In this document: one piece after another, positions 7,806 through 16,315 of the stretch | Numbering within the stretch: position 1 is the stretch's first letter | How the letters are laid out: each line of letters starts with the position of its first letter | Virus record (IMG/VR): IMGVR_UViG_3300047546_001929 | Coordinates: 1 to 49,345 of that record | Origin: a virus | Reading direction: 5' to 3' (one strand) | Length of the DNA: 49,345 nt | The notes under the pieces: generated by a model | Told to the model about the DNA's origin: nothing | What the model saw: the letters and a program-made list of their open reading frames with translations, nothing else | The model's database searches: none | Position numbers and translations under genes: made by a program

Positions 7806-8285
7806 TTAGTTCCTTTTAATATTCAAATAACAGGGTTCGTTGCTGTATATAAACTCATGCCAGATGCTTTTAAGTTCATCTTCGTTGTTAGGCTTGTAAA
7901 TTTTAATATTAGGAAAAGCCTTTAGAGCTGCTTCATCATCAACAGCCCAATGGCTGAACCCTAAGTGACCATAATCTTTGTCGCGACCGCTGCCCACAAG
8001 CTTCACTGGGGCACCTTCGTGATCTAGATAATTTCTTAGCCATTCGTAAGGTCTAAAAATTACAAATGGGGTGATACTGTAACATACAGGAATTTTATTA
8101 TTATGAGTGAGACCTACAGCCGCACCTAACATTAGTTGCTCGGCCGCACCTACATTAAATGTTCTATCTGGCGCTACTTCTCTGCTTTTATTCAGTACGC
8201 CAAAACCTAAATCTCCGGTAAGTAGATAAACATTTTCATCTTTGGCTAGTGTTTCAGCCATTAATTGTCCAAAGAAGTTTCTCAT
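7806..8285 (-). CDS. Split transketolase, C-terminal-half (pyrimidine-binding) subunit
   Basis: 159 residues matching the transketolase pyrimidine (Pyr) domain: LLTGDLGFG (21-29), FNVGAAEQLMLGAAVGLTH (43-61, with E49 at the position of the ThDP-activating glutamate) and SGRDKDYGHLGFSHWAVDDEA. The third transketolase domain is absent, so this is a minimal subunit. It overlaps the partner gene by 4 nt. Together they should form a ThDP enzyme moving two-carbon units. Next to an E1-type dehydrase, C2 addition to a keto-sugar (branched sugar) is a better guess than pentose phosphate metabolism. Confidence 0.8.
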   Translation of the reverse strand: MRNFFGQLMAETLAKDENVYLLTGDLGFGVLNKSREVAPDRTFNVGAAEQLMLGAAVGLTHNNKIPVCYSITPFVIFRPYEWLRNYLDHEGAPVKLVGSGRDKDYGHLGFSHWAVDDEAALKAFPNIKIYKPNNEDELKSIWHEFIYSNEPCYLNIKRN

Positions 8286-8890
8286 AGTTTATCTAAATCC
8301 TCTGGTTTCAATACATAGTAGTGTGTTAAAATACCTTTTGCAAAAGGCCAATTGGGTGGTTCGGTGTGATGTATATTAATACGTGGTAGGAATGCAAGCA
8401 GTCGTTTTTCTAGATAGTCGCGGTCAATAAAATCATACGCTATCATACCATTTACGTTTACATGCACCTCAAGATTATCTAGCTTTGCTTCGTGAATAAA
8501 ACGTAAACTTTCCCATATAGAACCTTCTCCAGCTTCACCGTCAGAAATTAAACAATGAACTTTTTTATTTCTGTTGGCCAGTGCATAACCAACCGCAACA
8601 GTTAATCCCATACCTAAACTGCCAGTGGAGCAATGAATCCCATCTGCTAAACATCGATGGGGATGGACGCCATGTTTATGAAATAGTTCTACCGCATCGC
8701 GTCCTTCATATTTCTCCTGTACTACATATAGTGCAAGAGCGGCATGCCCGGAACTTAAAATAAAAGGCTCATCGTCTTTTTTTGATGCATAGATAGCATC
8801 AATAATATTAACAGCATTTAGTGTAGAACTAAGATGTCCTATTTTTTCATTAAAGCTGATTTCTACAATACGTTTCTCTAATAGGTTCAC
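8282..8890 (-). CDS. Split transketolase, N-terminal-half (ThDP pyrophosphate-binding) subunit
   Basis: 202 residues matching the transketolase PP domain: ISFNEKIGHLSSTLNAVNII near the N-terminus, ILSSGHAALALYV, GIHCSTGSLGMGLTVAVGYALA, and the ThDP/metal motif DGEAGEGSIWESL followed by VNVNGMI (GDG is SDG here). It is shorter than the roughly 270 residues usual for stand-alone N-terminal subunits. It overlaps the E1-type gene by 4 nt and the C-terminal half by 4 nt. It forms the active enzyme only with the 7806-8285 product. Confidence 0.82.
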   Translation of the reverse strand: MNLLEKRIVEISFNEKIGHLSSTLNAVNIIDAIYASKKDDEPFILSSGHAALALYVVQEKYEGRDAVELFHKHGVHPHRCLADGIHCSTGSLGMGLTVAVGYALANRNKKVHCLISDGEAGEGSIWESLRFIHEAKLDNLEVHVNVNGMIAYDFIDRDYLEKRLLAFLPRINIHHTEPPNWPFAKGILTHYYVLKPEDLDKL

Positions 8891-10209
8891 TTAAACAGCC
8901 CCATAAACTCATCAACTTTTTCACCAATATAGTTAATTTGTTCTTCTGTGATTACAGGACTTGTGCCGTGGAAGAATGTGTTCGTTAGTGAAAATGTAGC
9001 ATTTGGAAAATTATTTTTTGCTTCCATAGGATCCATTAAGTGACTATAAGCAGGTTGTAACATAATGTTACCTGCAAAATATGGTCTAGTCTGAATTAGG
9101 TTATCTTCTAAATGCTCAACTAGGTGTGTTCTACTGAACGGTGCAGACTTTCTAATAGTTAACGGAAATGCAAACCAACTTGGATTGCTGTGTTCTCTTG
9201 CTCGTGGTAGGTGGAAAAACTCTTCATACTTTTCATACACATCAAAAAGCAATTGATAATTTCTTCTACGTAGTGTATGGATATCGTTTAGCTTTTCTAA
9301 CTGTTTAAGACCCATAGCACTCTGCATTTCAATTGGTTTTAGATTATAACCAATCTCATCATAAACATACTTGTGATCAAAAATTTCGTCCGGCATTGTA
9401 GGGATCCAATTATTGAATCTCTTGCCGCATGTACCGCGTTTCATTTTATTTGCTTGTGGTCCAACACAATAGCAACCGCGGCCCCATTCTCTAAAACTGC
9501 GCAGAATAACTTCTTGTTCCTTGGTTTTAGATGCAACAAAGCCGCCTTCGCCCATGGTCATATGATGTGCTGGATAAAAACTACAGCTGGCCATTTCGCC
9601 AAAGCTACCCAAGGGCTTATCCTTGTAAGTGCTGCCTAATGCGTCACAACAATCTTCAAGTAGAACAAGATTGTACTTCTCGACCAACTGCATCAATTGA
9701 TCCATGTTAGGTGGATTACCTAATACGTGAGCAAATGTAATAACCTTGATATCCGGATCGCTGGCAAGCACACGCTCGCATTGATCTAGATCAATATTCA
9801 ATGTATCAAGTTCAATATCAACAAACACAGGAGTAAACCCTACTTGAAGTGTAGGATTGAGTGTTGTAGGGAATCCAGCAATAGGCATCAATACTTTTGT
9901 GCCTTTGGGAAAATTATATCCTCGCTTACTGGTCAGCGAAGTCATCATTAGCAGGTTACTGCTACTACCGCTGTTGGTCAAAATACCAAATTCTTTACCA
10001 AAAAGTTTTGGGAATCTTCGCTCAAACAAAATACTCTTATTACCCATTACCAACCAACCGTCTAGTAATGTTTCTGCCGCGGCAACTATTTCCTCGGCAT
10101 CAAAAAAAGGCCCAGCATAATTTACAAAATCTTTGCCGGGTGTCCATGTTTTATCTGCATTTCGTTGCTCAATAAAAGTACGAATTTGCGCAAGAATTTC
10201 TTGTTTCAT
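8887..10209 (-). CDS. rfbH: E1/RfbH-type NDP-4-keto-6-deoxyglucose 3-dehydrase
   Basis: 440 residues of the DegT/DnrJ aminotransferase fold, but of the dehydrase (E1, RfbH, ColD-like) subgroup. SFYPAHHMTMGEGG (210-223) has His where aminotransferases have the PLP lysine. C246, C248 and C261 form a cysteine group consistent with the [2Fe-2S] cluster of E1. E1 removes the C3 hydroxyl of CDP-4-keto-6-deoxyglucose en route to 3,6-dideoxysugars. First gene of the late glycan operon, with AGGAAA before ATG and TATAAATA about 30 nt upstream. An E3-type reductase is not visible, so the host may supply electrons. Confidence 0.85.
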   Translation of the reverse strand: MKQEILAQIRTFIEQRNADKTWTPGKDFVNYAGPFFDAEEIVAAAETLLDGWLVMGNKSILFERRFPKLFGKEFGILTNSGSSSNLLMMTSLTSKRGYNFPKGTKVLMPIAGFPTTLNPTLQVGFTPVFVDIELDTLNIDLDQCERVLASDPDIKVITFAHVLGNPPNMDQLMQLVEKYNLVLLEDCCDALGSTYKDKPLGSFGEMASCSFYPAHHMTMGEGGFVASKTKEQEVILRSFREWGRGCYCVGPQANKMKRGTCGKRFNNWIPTMPDEIFDHKYVYDEIGYNLKPIEMQSAMGLKQLEKLNDIHTLRRRNYQLLFDVYEKYEEFFHLPRAREHSNPSWFAFPLTIRKSAPFSRTHLVEHLEDNLIQTRPYFAGNIMLQPAYSHLMDPMEAKNNFPNATFSLTNTFFHGTSPVITEEQINYIGEKVDEFMGLFK

Positions 10210-10236
10210 GTGTTTCCTGTTGTATTTGTGTCCTGA

Positions 10237-10244
10237 TATTTATA
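10237..10244 (-). promoter_or_regulatory. Late promoter of the glycan operon
   Basis: Perfect TATAAATA (10244 to 10237). Predicted +1 about 10231, leaving a roughly 21-nt leader with AGGAAA before the ATG at 10209. Confidence 0.7.
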
Positions 10245-10277
10245 GTTGTTATTTGCTCTAGAGCGGGGATATCGGTA

Positions 10278-10541
10278 TCAAGACCATCTTAATAAAAATA
10301 AAGCTAAATCTTCTTTATCATCAAATGTGAGTACCATACCTTCGTGCTTATAACGTGTAGATATGCCAGACTCTTGTAGCCATTCAACAATAGAGTTTAC
10401 ATTGTCTACCCACCAGCTAGCATTGGTAATAATTGCATAGTTTCCTATCTGATCATCTGCACTAGCAACAAAATGACCATATTTTTCACCAAATGATATT
10501 TCTCCCATTCTATTGGTAACTTTAGACTTTTTGCTGTGCAT
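10278..10541 (-). CDS. Small hypothetical protein, family with 22753-22962
   Basis: 87 residues, unknown function. The C-terminus MVLTFDDKEDLALFLLRW matches the pattern IYKFDNSADAAMFTLKW of the small protein at 22753-22962, so the two look like members of one small phage family. The start at 10541 overlaps the uvdE stop by 20 nt; a downstream ATG at 10508 (MGEISFGEK) is a reasonable alternative. Co-transcribed after uvdE. Confidence 0.6.
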   Translation of the reverse strand: MHSKKSKVTNRMGEISFGEKYGHFVASADDQIGNYAIITNASWWVDNVNSIVEWLQESGISTRYKHEGMVLTFDDKEDLALFLLRWS

Positions 10542-11547
10542 GTTCGTAGAGTTTAAGTGAGGCTAAATTCTTAGACTTGCTCTCGCACATGATGTCGGCC
10601 CAATCTAAGTGTGTAAGTGCCCAGTCATTAACTGGCTTGTTCCAATAGAAGTCGCTGTGTGCGCGAAGCTTTGCTTTTTTATATCCTTGCGCTAGCAATG
10701 CGTCAAGATCAGGTCGAGTGTTCCTACAGTGGTTTGGGAGCAGGTCTTCCCTTGAAACGCTGTAATGAATAACAGGGCGCACCCCACGCCAACTATCAAT
10801 AACCCGCTTAATACGGTCGTCATTAGCTTCAATGTATTCTCCATTTCTAATCCAGTGGTGGTGGATGTCTAACACCAGCGCACAATGGTCCGCTAGCTCT
10901 AGGCTCGAACCGAGACCCCAGGACATTTCGTCGTTTTCGATTGTGAGGGTGTTTCTTGCTTCGGGGCTGAGTCTTGGGATAACTCTTTTGATACCTTCGG
11001 GACCTTGACGACCCGCGATGTGGACGTTGATCTTAAAGTCCTGAAACGTTCTGCCATACCCCATCCATCTCGCCATATCTGCATGATACTCAAACTCCTC
11101 TATACTACGGTTAACAATGTCTGGATTGTCGCTGGCAAGTACGCAAAATTGGCCGGGATGGAAGCTAAGCCTAACATTACGATTGCGAGCGAGCTCACCA
11201 ACGTTACCAAAGCGGCTAGAAGCATAATTGATAACATCAGCGCGACGCCAAAAATAACTCCAGCTAGGCTCAGTATAAACGGGGAGAATATCACTGCCAA
11301 GACGCACCATCCTAAGATCTTCAGGTAACGAACCCACATATTCAATTAATCTCCTAGCCGACTCAATGTTATGGGTCATAATGTCCCAAAGACGCTGTTC
11401 AGCTTCATCGCGTGTTTGTCTATTTAACCAAGCAACAGTGGTGGCTTTTGTGTTTAAAGGTCGCTGAATTTCTTCTAGCACTCGTTTAGACTGCGTTTGA
11501 TCAGCGTGTAGATATTTGCAGGCGAAGCCTATACGTTTAATTGTCAT
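10522..11547 (-). CDS. uvsE: UV damage endonuclease (UvdE/UvsE)
   Basis: 341 residues of the UVDE family, TIM-barrel endonucleases that nick 5' of UV photoproducts and other lesions. Signatures read in order: RIGFACKYLH (N-terminus), RLGSDILPVYTEPSW, LSFHPGQFCVLAS, INVHIAGRQGPEGIKR, LTIENDEMSW and LVLDIHHHWI. The His/Glu/Asp residues in these motifs are the metal ligands. Full length for the family. It overlaps the upstream small gene by 11 nt and is expressed from the same early promoter, giving excision repair independent of T4 endonuclease V, which is not seen here. Confidence 0.92.
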   Translation of the reverse strand: MTIKRIGFACKYLHADQTQSKRVLEEIQRPLNTKATTVAWLNRQTRDEAEQRLWDIMTHNIESARRLIEYVGSLPEDLRMVRLGSDILPVYTEPSWSYFWRRADVINYASSRFGNVGELARNRNVRLSFHPGQFCVLASDNPDIVNRSIEEFEYHADMARWMGYGRTFQDFKINVHIAGRQGPEGIKRVIPRLSPEARNTLTIENDEMSWGLGSSLELADHCALVLDIHHHWIRNGEYIEANDDRIKRVIDSWRGVRPVIHYSVSREDLLPNHCRNTRPDLDALLAQGYKKAKLRAHSDFYWNKPVNDWALTHLDWADIMCESKSKNLASLKLYEHAQQKV

Positions 11548-11800
11548 GCTTATTTCTTATCATAGCTAATGCTGTTTTAACAGAATCGTCGTCAATTGTC
11601 AACGGTTCAAAAACGGTATACTCAATTATTGGTTTTGTAAAGGCGCTCATTTGATAAATCATCAGATGCGTTAGGTCCTGTACTGTGCTGGCTTCAGTTT
11701 TAACAGTTGTTAACTTAACTGGATTACCATGTTTATCAAAGGTAACCAAGCCAATGCATAGCTTATTTGGGTATTGTATAAGTCTATAATCCTGCGACAT
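11537..11800 (-). CDS. Small early hypothetical protein, 87 aa
   Basis: Unknown function; a compact soluble protein (MSQDYRLIQYPNKL at the start) with no signal peptide or membrane span. The ATG lies exactly 6 nt after a TATACT -10 box, so the predicted +1 is the A of ATG and the mRNA would be leaderless. No Shine-Dalgarno is present. It leads an early operon with uvdE and the 10278 gene. Confidence 0.65.
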   Translation of the reverse strand: MSQDYRLIQYPNKLCIGLVTFDKHGNPVKLTTVKTEASTVQDLTHLMIYQMSAFTKPIIEYTVFEPLTIDDDSVKTALAMIRNKHDN

Positions 11801-11835
11801 TTACATAGTATACATAAACTTTTTAAATTTGTCAA
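11801..11835 (-). promoter_or_regulatory. Early promoter, leaderless
   Basis: TTGACA (11835-11830), 17-bp spacer, TATACT (11812-11807), 6 nt, then ATG at 11800. Spacing puts +1 on the start codon. Confidence 0.8.
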
Positions 11836-11844
11836 GGACTATTT

Positions 11845-11852
11845 GATAAATA
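11845..11852 (+). promoter_or_regulatory. Late promoter of the structural gene cluster
   Basis: GATAAATA with a roughly 22-nt leader containing GGAG ahead of the GTG start at 11880. Confidence 0.65.
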
Positions 11853-11879
11853 TGTTTATATAAAATTTGGAGATTAGTC

Positions 11880-12506
11880 GTGGTAGCACCCGTTAACAAC
11901 AAGATCAAAAAATACAATTTAGCTGGTTTAAGCGCCAATGTTGAATTGGGCAAACAAGGCTCTTATATTGCCGGTAATGCCACTGCAATTGGTTTTTATA
12001 CAAACGCAGGAGCGTTGCAGAAGATTGCTATTGCAAACGCTACAGCAAGCACCCATGCTGTTACTAAAGCTCAATTAGATGCTGCCGCAGCCGGATCTGT
12101 GCAACATATAACTGTAGACGTATCCCACACTTCTGGTACAGCAAACTTTGCTAGCATTGCGTCAGGTAGTAGAATAATCAGCGTTACAGTTGATATCCCG
12201 GGGGCATGGGGAGGTACTGCTGATAATACAACTACATATATTGAAGTTGGTGATGCATTAAATGCCAGTAGATATATTCGCGCACAAGATGTTGATGTAC
12301 TAAAAGTTGGGCAGTATCATAGCCAATATCAATATGAATATGGTAGCGCAGGCACATTAAAATATAAGGTAACTCAAGGTAGCGCAACCAGTGGTAACGC
12401 TACAATTAGCGTTGTACTAGCTAGCGACGCTGTAACTGTAACTGATTATGGTACACTTGATCAGGCAATGAACAGCAACAGCGACCTCGGCAACATCACC
12501 CTATAA
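11880..12506 (+). CDS. Structural/adhesin-like protein, tandem copy 1
   Basis: 208 residues, Thr/Ser/Ala/Gly-rich and beta-strand-like, typical of virion decoration or fibre proteins. The N-terminus (KKYNLAGLSANVELGKQGSY) and a middle segment (ASTHAVTKAQLDA) are shared with the next gene (KQYNLAGVAANVELGKQGPL; DPTHAVTLDQL), so the two are tandem paralogs. It starts with GTG, supported by TTTGGAG 9 nt upstream. Behind a late promoter. Virion location is inferred, not shown. Confidence 0.72.
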   Translation: MVAPVNNKIKKYNLAGLSANVELGKQGSYIAGNATAIGFYTNAGALQKIAIANATASTHAVTKAQLDAAAAGSVQHITVDVSHTSGTANFASIASGSRIISVTVDIPGAWGGTADNTTTYIEVGDALNASRYIRAQDVDVLKVGQYHSQYQYEYGSAGTLKYKVTQGSATSGNATISVVLASDAVTVTDYGTLDQAMNSNSDLGNITL

Positions 12507-12515
12507 GGAACTAAC

Positions 12516-13043
12516 GTGGTAGATTCAGTAAAACAATATAACTTAGCCGGTGTTGCTGCCAACGTAGAGTTAGGCAAGCAAGGTCCTTTAATTATAGGTA
12601 GCGGTAGCCAAGTTAGTTTCACAGATAAAAATGGTAATGCCAGTGTTATTAATATTGCACAAGGTACAGACCCTACTCATGCTGTAACATTAGATCAATT
12701 AACTCTTTCTGATTCAAGTGCATTAAAATATGTTCAGGCAAGTGTTTTACACACTGACAGTAATGTATTGATTGCAAACTTTGAAGCAAATACATATATT
12801 CACAGCGTCACAATTGATACTACATCAACCTGGGTTGGCGCAGATGCAAATACAAATATTACTGTTGGCGATTCCAGTGACAATGCTAGATTATTTGCTG
12901 GATTTGATCCTGGAACACAAACAACAGATGAAGTGGATCATAGATATGCGTCTAGTTCAACTGTGGTTGCATATGTAACTGCTGGTGGTGCTACTGGCGG
13001 GGCAGCAAAAATAACCTTATGGTATAGTGGAACATTGTCATGA
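12516..13043 (+). CDS. Structural/adhesin-like protein, tandem copy 2
   Basis: 175 residues, paralog of the preceding gene with the same N-terminal YNLAG-x3-NVELGKQG block and a shorter beta-rich C-terminal half. GTG start with AAGGA upstream, 9 nt after the first copy's stop. Its end overlaps the next gene's ATG (ATGA). Probably a minor virion protein; function unknown. Confidence 0.7.
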   Translation: MVDSVKQYNLAGVAANVELGKQGPLIIGSGSQVSFTDKNGNASVINIAQGTDPTHAVTLDQLTLSDSSALKYVQASVLHTDSNVLIANFEANTYIHSVTIDTTSTWVGADANTNITVGDSSDNARLFAGFDPGTQTTDEVDHRYASSSTVVAYVTAGGATGGAAKITLWYSGTLS

Positions 13044-13804
13044 AACTTGTAGAAATATTTGAAGGTAAATCTGAAAATAGAGATTTATGGGATCGCATCA
13101 AATCTAAAGGTGTTGTGCCCAGCATCGATCGTGAACGTTATACAGACATGTCCGACCAAGGGCTAGAAGGTCCATTCCGTATGAAGAATGGTCAAGTATT
13201 ATACTACGATCCCAAAGAGGGCAAATACTATAATCGTGACACAGATATGTACGTTGACTATGATGATTATCGTAAGATGGATGAGCAGAACAGCAAGACA
13301 GGTTATGGTAAGCCGGATCGTCCAGACTACGTTGTAAAGGCATCTGACAAGCCAAAGACAGTTAAGCCCAACACCGGTGGTAGTAGCAAGCATCCATATC
13401 AAAGTAAGTTAGTGGGTGAGAGTCAGTGGGGTCAACCTAAAGATGTTTTAGCGCAGGTTTTACAAACACTTGAAAAAGAAGTTGAATGGCCTTTAACAGA
13501 CGTTATGGATCCACAGGAAGTAAAACAACTGTTATCGCCACTAATGCAAGCAGTAAGTCAAAAACTTAACAGCCTAGACGAAGCAGATGTTGGCAACACA
13601 GATTATCAATTTACTCATGGTAGAATGCCAAAGGGTCACGGTAGCTGGTTCTTTGTAGCACATCGCGGCGGCGTTGATTTTAGCAAAGATGTTGAAGGTG
13701 AAGATTATATTCAACTACATCAAATGAGCTACGGTGATGCAAAAAAAGCTGCTGTAAAGTGGGCAAAGTCTAAGGGGCTTTCACAAATCTTTGTAGCAAC
13801 TTAA
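13040..13804 (+). CDS. Hypothetical late protein, 254 aa
   Basis: A hydrophilic protein, not recognised. The first half is rich in Asp/Lys/Tyr (DPKEGKYYNRDTDMYVDYDD), then comes a Pro/Gly/Lys linker (about 95-125). The C-terminal domain contains DYQFTHGRMPKGHGSWFFVA and ends KWAKSKGLSQIFV, which looks like a small folded domain known from T4-like phage ORFs. It overlaps the structural gene by 4 nt and is followed by a terminator, so it ends that late transcript. Confidence 0.65.
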   Translation: MKLVEIFEGKSENRDLWDRIKSKGVVPSIDRERYTDMSDQGLEGPFRMKNGQVLYYDPKEGKYYNRDTDMYVDYDDYRKMDEQNSKTGYGKPDRPDYVVKASDKPKTVKPNTGGSSKHPYQSKLVGESQWGQPKDVLAQVLQTLEKEVEWPLTDVMDPQEVKQLLSPLMQAVSQKLNSLDEADVGNTDYQFTHGRMPKGHGSWFFVAHRGGVDFSKDVEGEDYIQLHQMSYGDAKKAAVKWAKSKGLSQIFVAT

Positions 13805-13823
13805 AATTTATTGAACACAAAAA

Positions 13824-13849
13824 ATGGGCCCATGAGGCCCATTTTTTTT
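13824..13849 (+). terminator. Rho-independent terminator
   Basis: Stem ATGGGCC/GGCCCAT with loop CATGA, followed by a run of T to 13849. Ends the transcript of 11880-13804. Confidence 0.85.
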
Positions 13850-13871
13850 CACTATACACAGGGAGAACGGT

Positions 13872-14021
13872 ATGGCAAAAAAGACATTAGGTGCAAATTA
13901 CACACCGCACGTAAAGATTGAAAAGCGCACTAGTCAGGGTTGGAAAAATAAAAAAGTCAAGACCAGCTCTATGAACAAAAATAAACGTAGATCATACAAA
14001 AAGTATCGCGGCCAAGGTTAA
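13872..14021 (+). CDS. Small basic conserved phage protein, 49 aa
   Basis: Starts MAKKTLGANYTPHVKIEKRT and ends with a very basic SMNKNKRRSYKKYRGQG tail. I recall near-identical small basic proteins across T4-like cyanophages and pelagiphages, with no assigned role. The charge suggests nucleic-acid or ribosome binding, an inference. A GGGAG lies about 9 nt before ATG at 13872. It sits alone between a terminator and a hairpin. Confidence 0.75.
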   Translation: MAKKTLGANYTPHVKIEKRTSQGWKNKKVKTSSMNKNKRRSYKKYRGQG

Positions 14022-14025
14022 AAAA

Positions 14026-14063
14026 GATAGCATACAACCAATTATAAGTAGTTGTATGCTATC
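14026..14063 (+). promoter_or_regulatory. Late promoter in the loop of a start-codon-hiding hairpin
   Basis: GATAGCATACAAC (14026-14038) and GTTGTATGCTATC (14051-14063) form a perfect 13-bp stem. The 12-nt loop carries TATAAGTA (14043-14050) and the ATG (14056) lies in the 3' arm. RNA from the internal promoter starts at the ATG and cannot form the stem. Read-through RNA would bury the start. Confidence 0.6.
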
Positions 14064-15294
14064 AGTTTATCCAAACTTTATTGATCACACAAAAGATTCC
14101 ATTGTAGAAAAAATATTTAAATACAATGGAATAAACGACTTAACCGCTACATTTAAACTGCCAATGTATAGCGGGGAAGGCAATTATATATTCCCTATCA
14201 GGATATCTACGCTCATAAGTTCAAAAACAATTTATTATAATTCAGAAGGCAAACAATACAAAAATAGTGTTGTAGATGATGATTACATCATACGAATCCC
14301 CAACAATGTAGTTACAGATGTTTGGGCAGGTAAGTGTGTTATTGTATTTGACGGCAGCGACGAAACCTATGATATTACTCATAGTAATGTTGGAATGCGG
14401 GTTCATCATTTTGTCAAAAATGTACTCAATCATTATAATTTTTCAAAAAATCATCTTCTAATATGCAATGGAAATTTGACACCATTTAAAGACATCGATT
14501 ATGCTAATGTTGCAGTTTTATACATTTGGGCAGGTTTGCAACCAAGATGGGATTATACTAGCATATATCTAAACTCAATAAAAACTAAAAAAATAAGATC
14601 CAACAAAATATTAATGTTAATGAACAAACCATATATGCATCGATTGAAAGTTGGGGAGATAGCGTTTAAAAAAAATTGGCGTGAGGGAAATGCCATATCT
14701 CTCAACTTGGAAAATAAAGTAAGCGACTATGTCACGTACATTTTAAATTGTTTTGATCCAATATTTATAGATAGCCTACCGTGGAAATTGGATATGACTT
14801 TCAGACACAAACTAAGAAATGGTGTATTGTGTAACACACATGATGAATTAAAATTTTATGATGATACATATGTAAACTTTGTTATTGAAAGTATGGCGGA
14901 AAATACATCTCCGTATAATATGAATTTTGAAAAAGACGTAAGTGAAAAAACATTTAAACCTATAACACAATTACAGCCTTTTGTTATATACGGACAACCA
15001 TATATATTAAAATTATTAAAATCTTACGGATATAAAACGTTTAGTAAATGGTGGGACGAGTCGTATGATGATATTGAGGACACAAATCTAAGACTAGAAA
15101 AAATATCTGAAATTTTTGATAAAATTAATAGTATGACACACAGTGAACTTGCTGATATGATGTACGACATGTTACCTGTACTAGAACATAATAGAAACCA
15201 TCATTGTCATTTATTAGATACGGGTTTCTACACTAAAGATTTCTACAATACTTTAAACCATCTATTTGTGATAAATAATGATAGTACAATTTAG
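14056..15294 (+). CDS. Glycosyltransferase-like protein (paralog 2 of 3)
   Basis: 412 residues. It shares the two-part layout of the genes at 757 and 34245: a central hydrophobic strand plus MNKPYMHRLK, and a C-terminal SEKTFKPITQLQPFVIYG-QPYILKLLKSYGYKTF block followed by WWDESYDD. This C-terminal pattern is typical of exostosin-like/fucosyltransferase-like GT-B proteins of phages. Leaderless by the TATAAGTA-N5-ATG arrangement. The acceptor is unknown; surface or virion glycan transfer is plausible. Confidence 0.6.
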   Translation: MLSVYPNFIDHTKDSIVEKIFKYNGINDLTATFKLPMYSGEGNYIFPIRISTLISSKTIYYNSEGKQYKNSVVDDDYIIRIPNNVVTDVWAGKCVIVFDGSDETYDITHSNVGMRVHHFVKNVLNHYNFSKNHLLICNGNLTPFKDIDYANVAVLYIWAGLQPRWDYTSIYLNSIKTKKIRSNKILMLMNKPYMHRLKVGEIAFKKNWREGNAISLNLENKVSDYVTYILNCFDPIFIDSLPWKLDMTFRHKLRNGVLCNTHDELKFYDDTYVNFVIESMAENTSPYNMNFEKDVSEKTFKPITQLQPFVIYGQPYILKLLKSYGYKTFSKWWDESYDDIEDTNLRLEKISEIFDKINSMTHSELADMMYDMLPVLEHNRNHHCHLLDTGFYTKDFYNTLNHLFVINNDSTI

Positions 15295-15303
15295 GATAAT
15301 TTT

Positions 15304-15705
15304 ATGAAAATTAACGATATTACACTTGTAGAAGCACCTGCAAAGGGCGATTACATTGATTTTGAATTATCAGAATCTGAGATAGTTTCTACATGGATCA
15401 GAGCTGTTAAAGAAGATAAAATTTTAATTTACGCAGACGAAGCGTTATTTAACACCCTAGTTAATGAAGCAGAGTATCAAGGTCGCGATGTACCGTTGGG
15501 CAAGCCCATGCAAGGTGACGTTAAAAAGTTTAAGGTTTATGTAAAAAATCCTAAAGGTAATGTAGTTAAGGTCAACTTTGGTGACCCTAACATGCGTATC
15601 AAGAAGTCAAACCCAGCACGCCGTAAGAGTTTCCGTGCTCGTCACAATTGCGATAATCCCGGGCCACGCACAAAGGCTCGTTACTGGAGCTGTCGTAAGT
15701 GGTAA
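15304..15705 (+). CDS. Conserved phage protein with basic Cys/His C-terminus
   Basis: 133 residues. The N-terminal half is acidic. The second half contains FKVYVKNPKGNVVKVNFGDP and then RRKSFRARHNCDNPGPRTKA-RYWSCRKW, a motif I recall as conserved in T4-like aquatic phages (DUF5872-like). H113 and the two late cysteines could bind metal. Role unknown. It follows the glycosyltransferase by 9 nt and precedes the next gene by 1 nt, so it is in a late operon. Confidence 0.7.
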   Translation: MKINDITLVEAPAKGDYIDFELSESEIVSTWIRAVKEDKILIYADEALFNTLVNEAEYQGRDVPLGKPMQGDVKKFKVYVKNPKGNVVKVNFGDPNMRIKKSNPARRKSFRARHNCDNPGPRTKARYWSCRKW

Positions 15706-15706
15706 G

Positions 15707-16315
15707 ATGATTACAATACATCCTATTGCTCATCACACAAAGCTAATAATAAAAAATCCAATCTCCAAAGAACATTTAAGTGATTGCAGTCTATTAGAGT
15801 TCTTTGATAAAGATGGATACGAATTGACGCTGCTTGAAAAATTATATTATCAACAGCAGGGTTTCACTATAGTAAACTATACTGGATATCATGATGGTTT
15901 ATTTGAGCCTTGGATTGAATTCAACCACCCTAATCTAAAAGTTGACCATAGTTGTGCGCTGTATAGATGCTCGTTTGACGGCGAAGCATTAGAACAATTA
16001 CAGCAACATCGATCTCAAAATTATAGACTTGGCTGGTTAGCTGACGTAAAGCATAAATGGGGATTAGATTTTAATCTAGACTACAGCGACGAAAACAAAA
16101 GTTTAGAAGTCATACATCTAGAAGCTGATGCGCCCACACTAGATTTAATATTAGAAGAACAGTATAAAGTTGAACAATTAGTAAAAAATACTGATTGGGT
16201 CAATGCCGCAGAAAGAGTTTGGTCCATGCGCGATCAATGGGAAAATCTCAAAGGTTGGTATGCACAAGCACACTGGAAAGCCAAATACTTTGGATTAGAA
16301 AGACCTTGGTATTAA
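15707..16315 (+). CDS. Hypothetical protein, 202 aa
   Basis: Not recognised. ATG at 15707 is chosen because it directly follows the preceding stop (1 nt gap); a longer frame upstream only re-reads the preceding gene. The protein is soluble, acidic in the middle (DYSDENKSLEVIHLEADAPT) and ends Trp-rich (SMRDQWENLKGWYAQAHWK). I recall similar phage ORFs without function. Confidence 0.6.
   Translation: MITIHPIAHHTKLIIKNPISKEHLSDCSLLEFFDKDGYELTLLEKLYYQQQGFTIVNYTGYHDGLFEPWIEFNHPNLKVDHSCALYRCSFDGEALEQLQQHRSQNYRLGWLADVKHKWGLDFNLDYSDENKSLEVIHLEADAPTLDLILEEQYKVEQLVKNTDWVNAAERVWSMRDQWENLKGWYAQAHWKAKYFGLERPWY

Noticed and set aside
15578-15706. Long upstream start for the 15707 gene
   Set aside because: This stretch is the end of the preceding conserved gene read in another frame.
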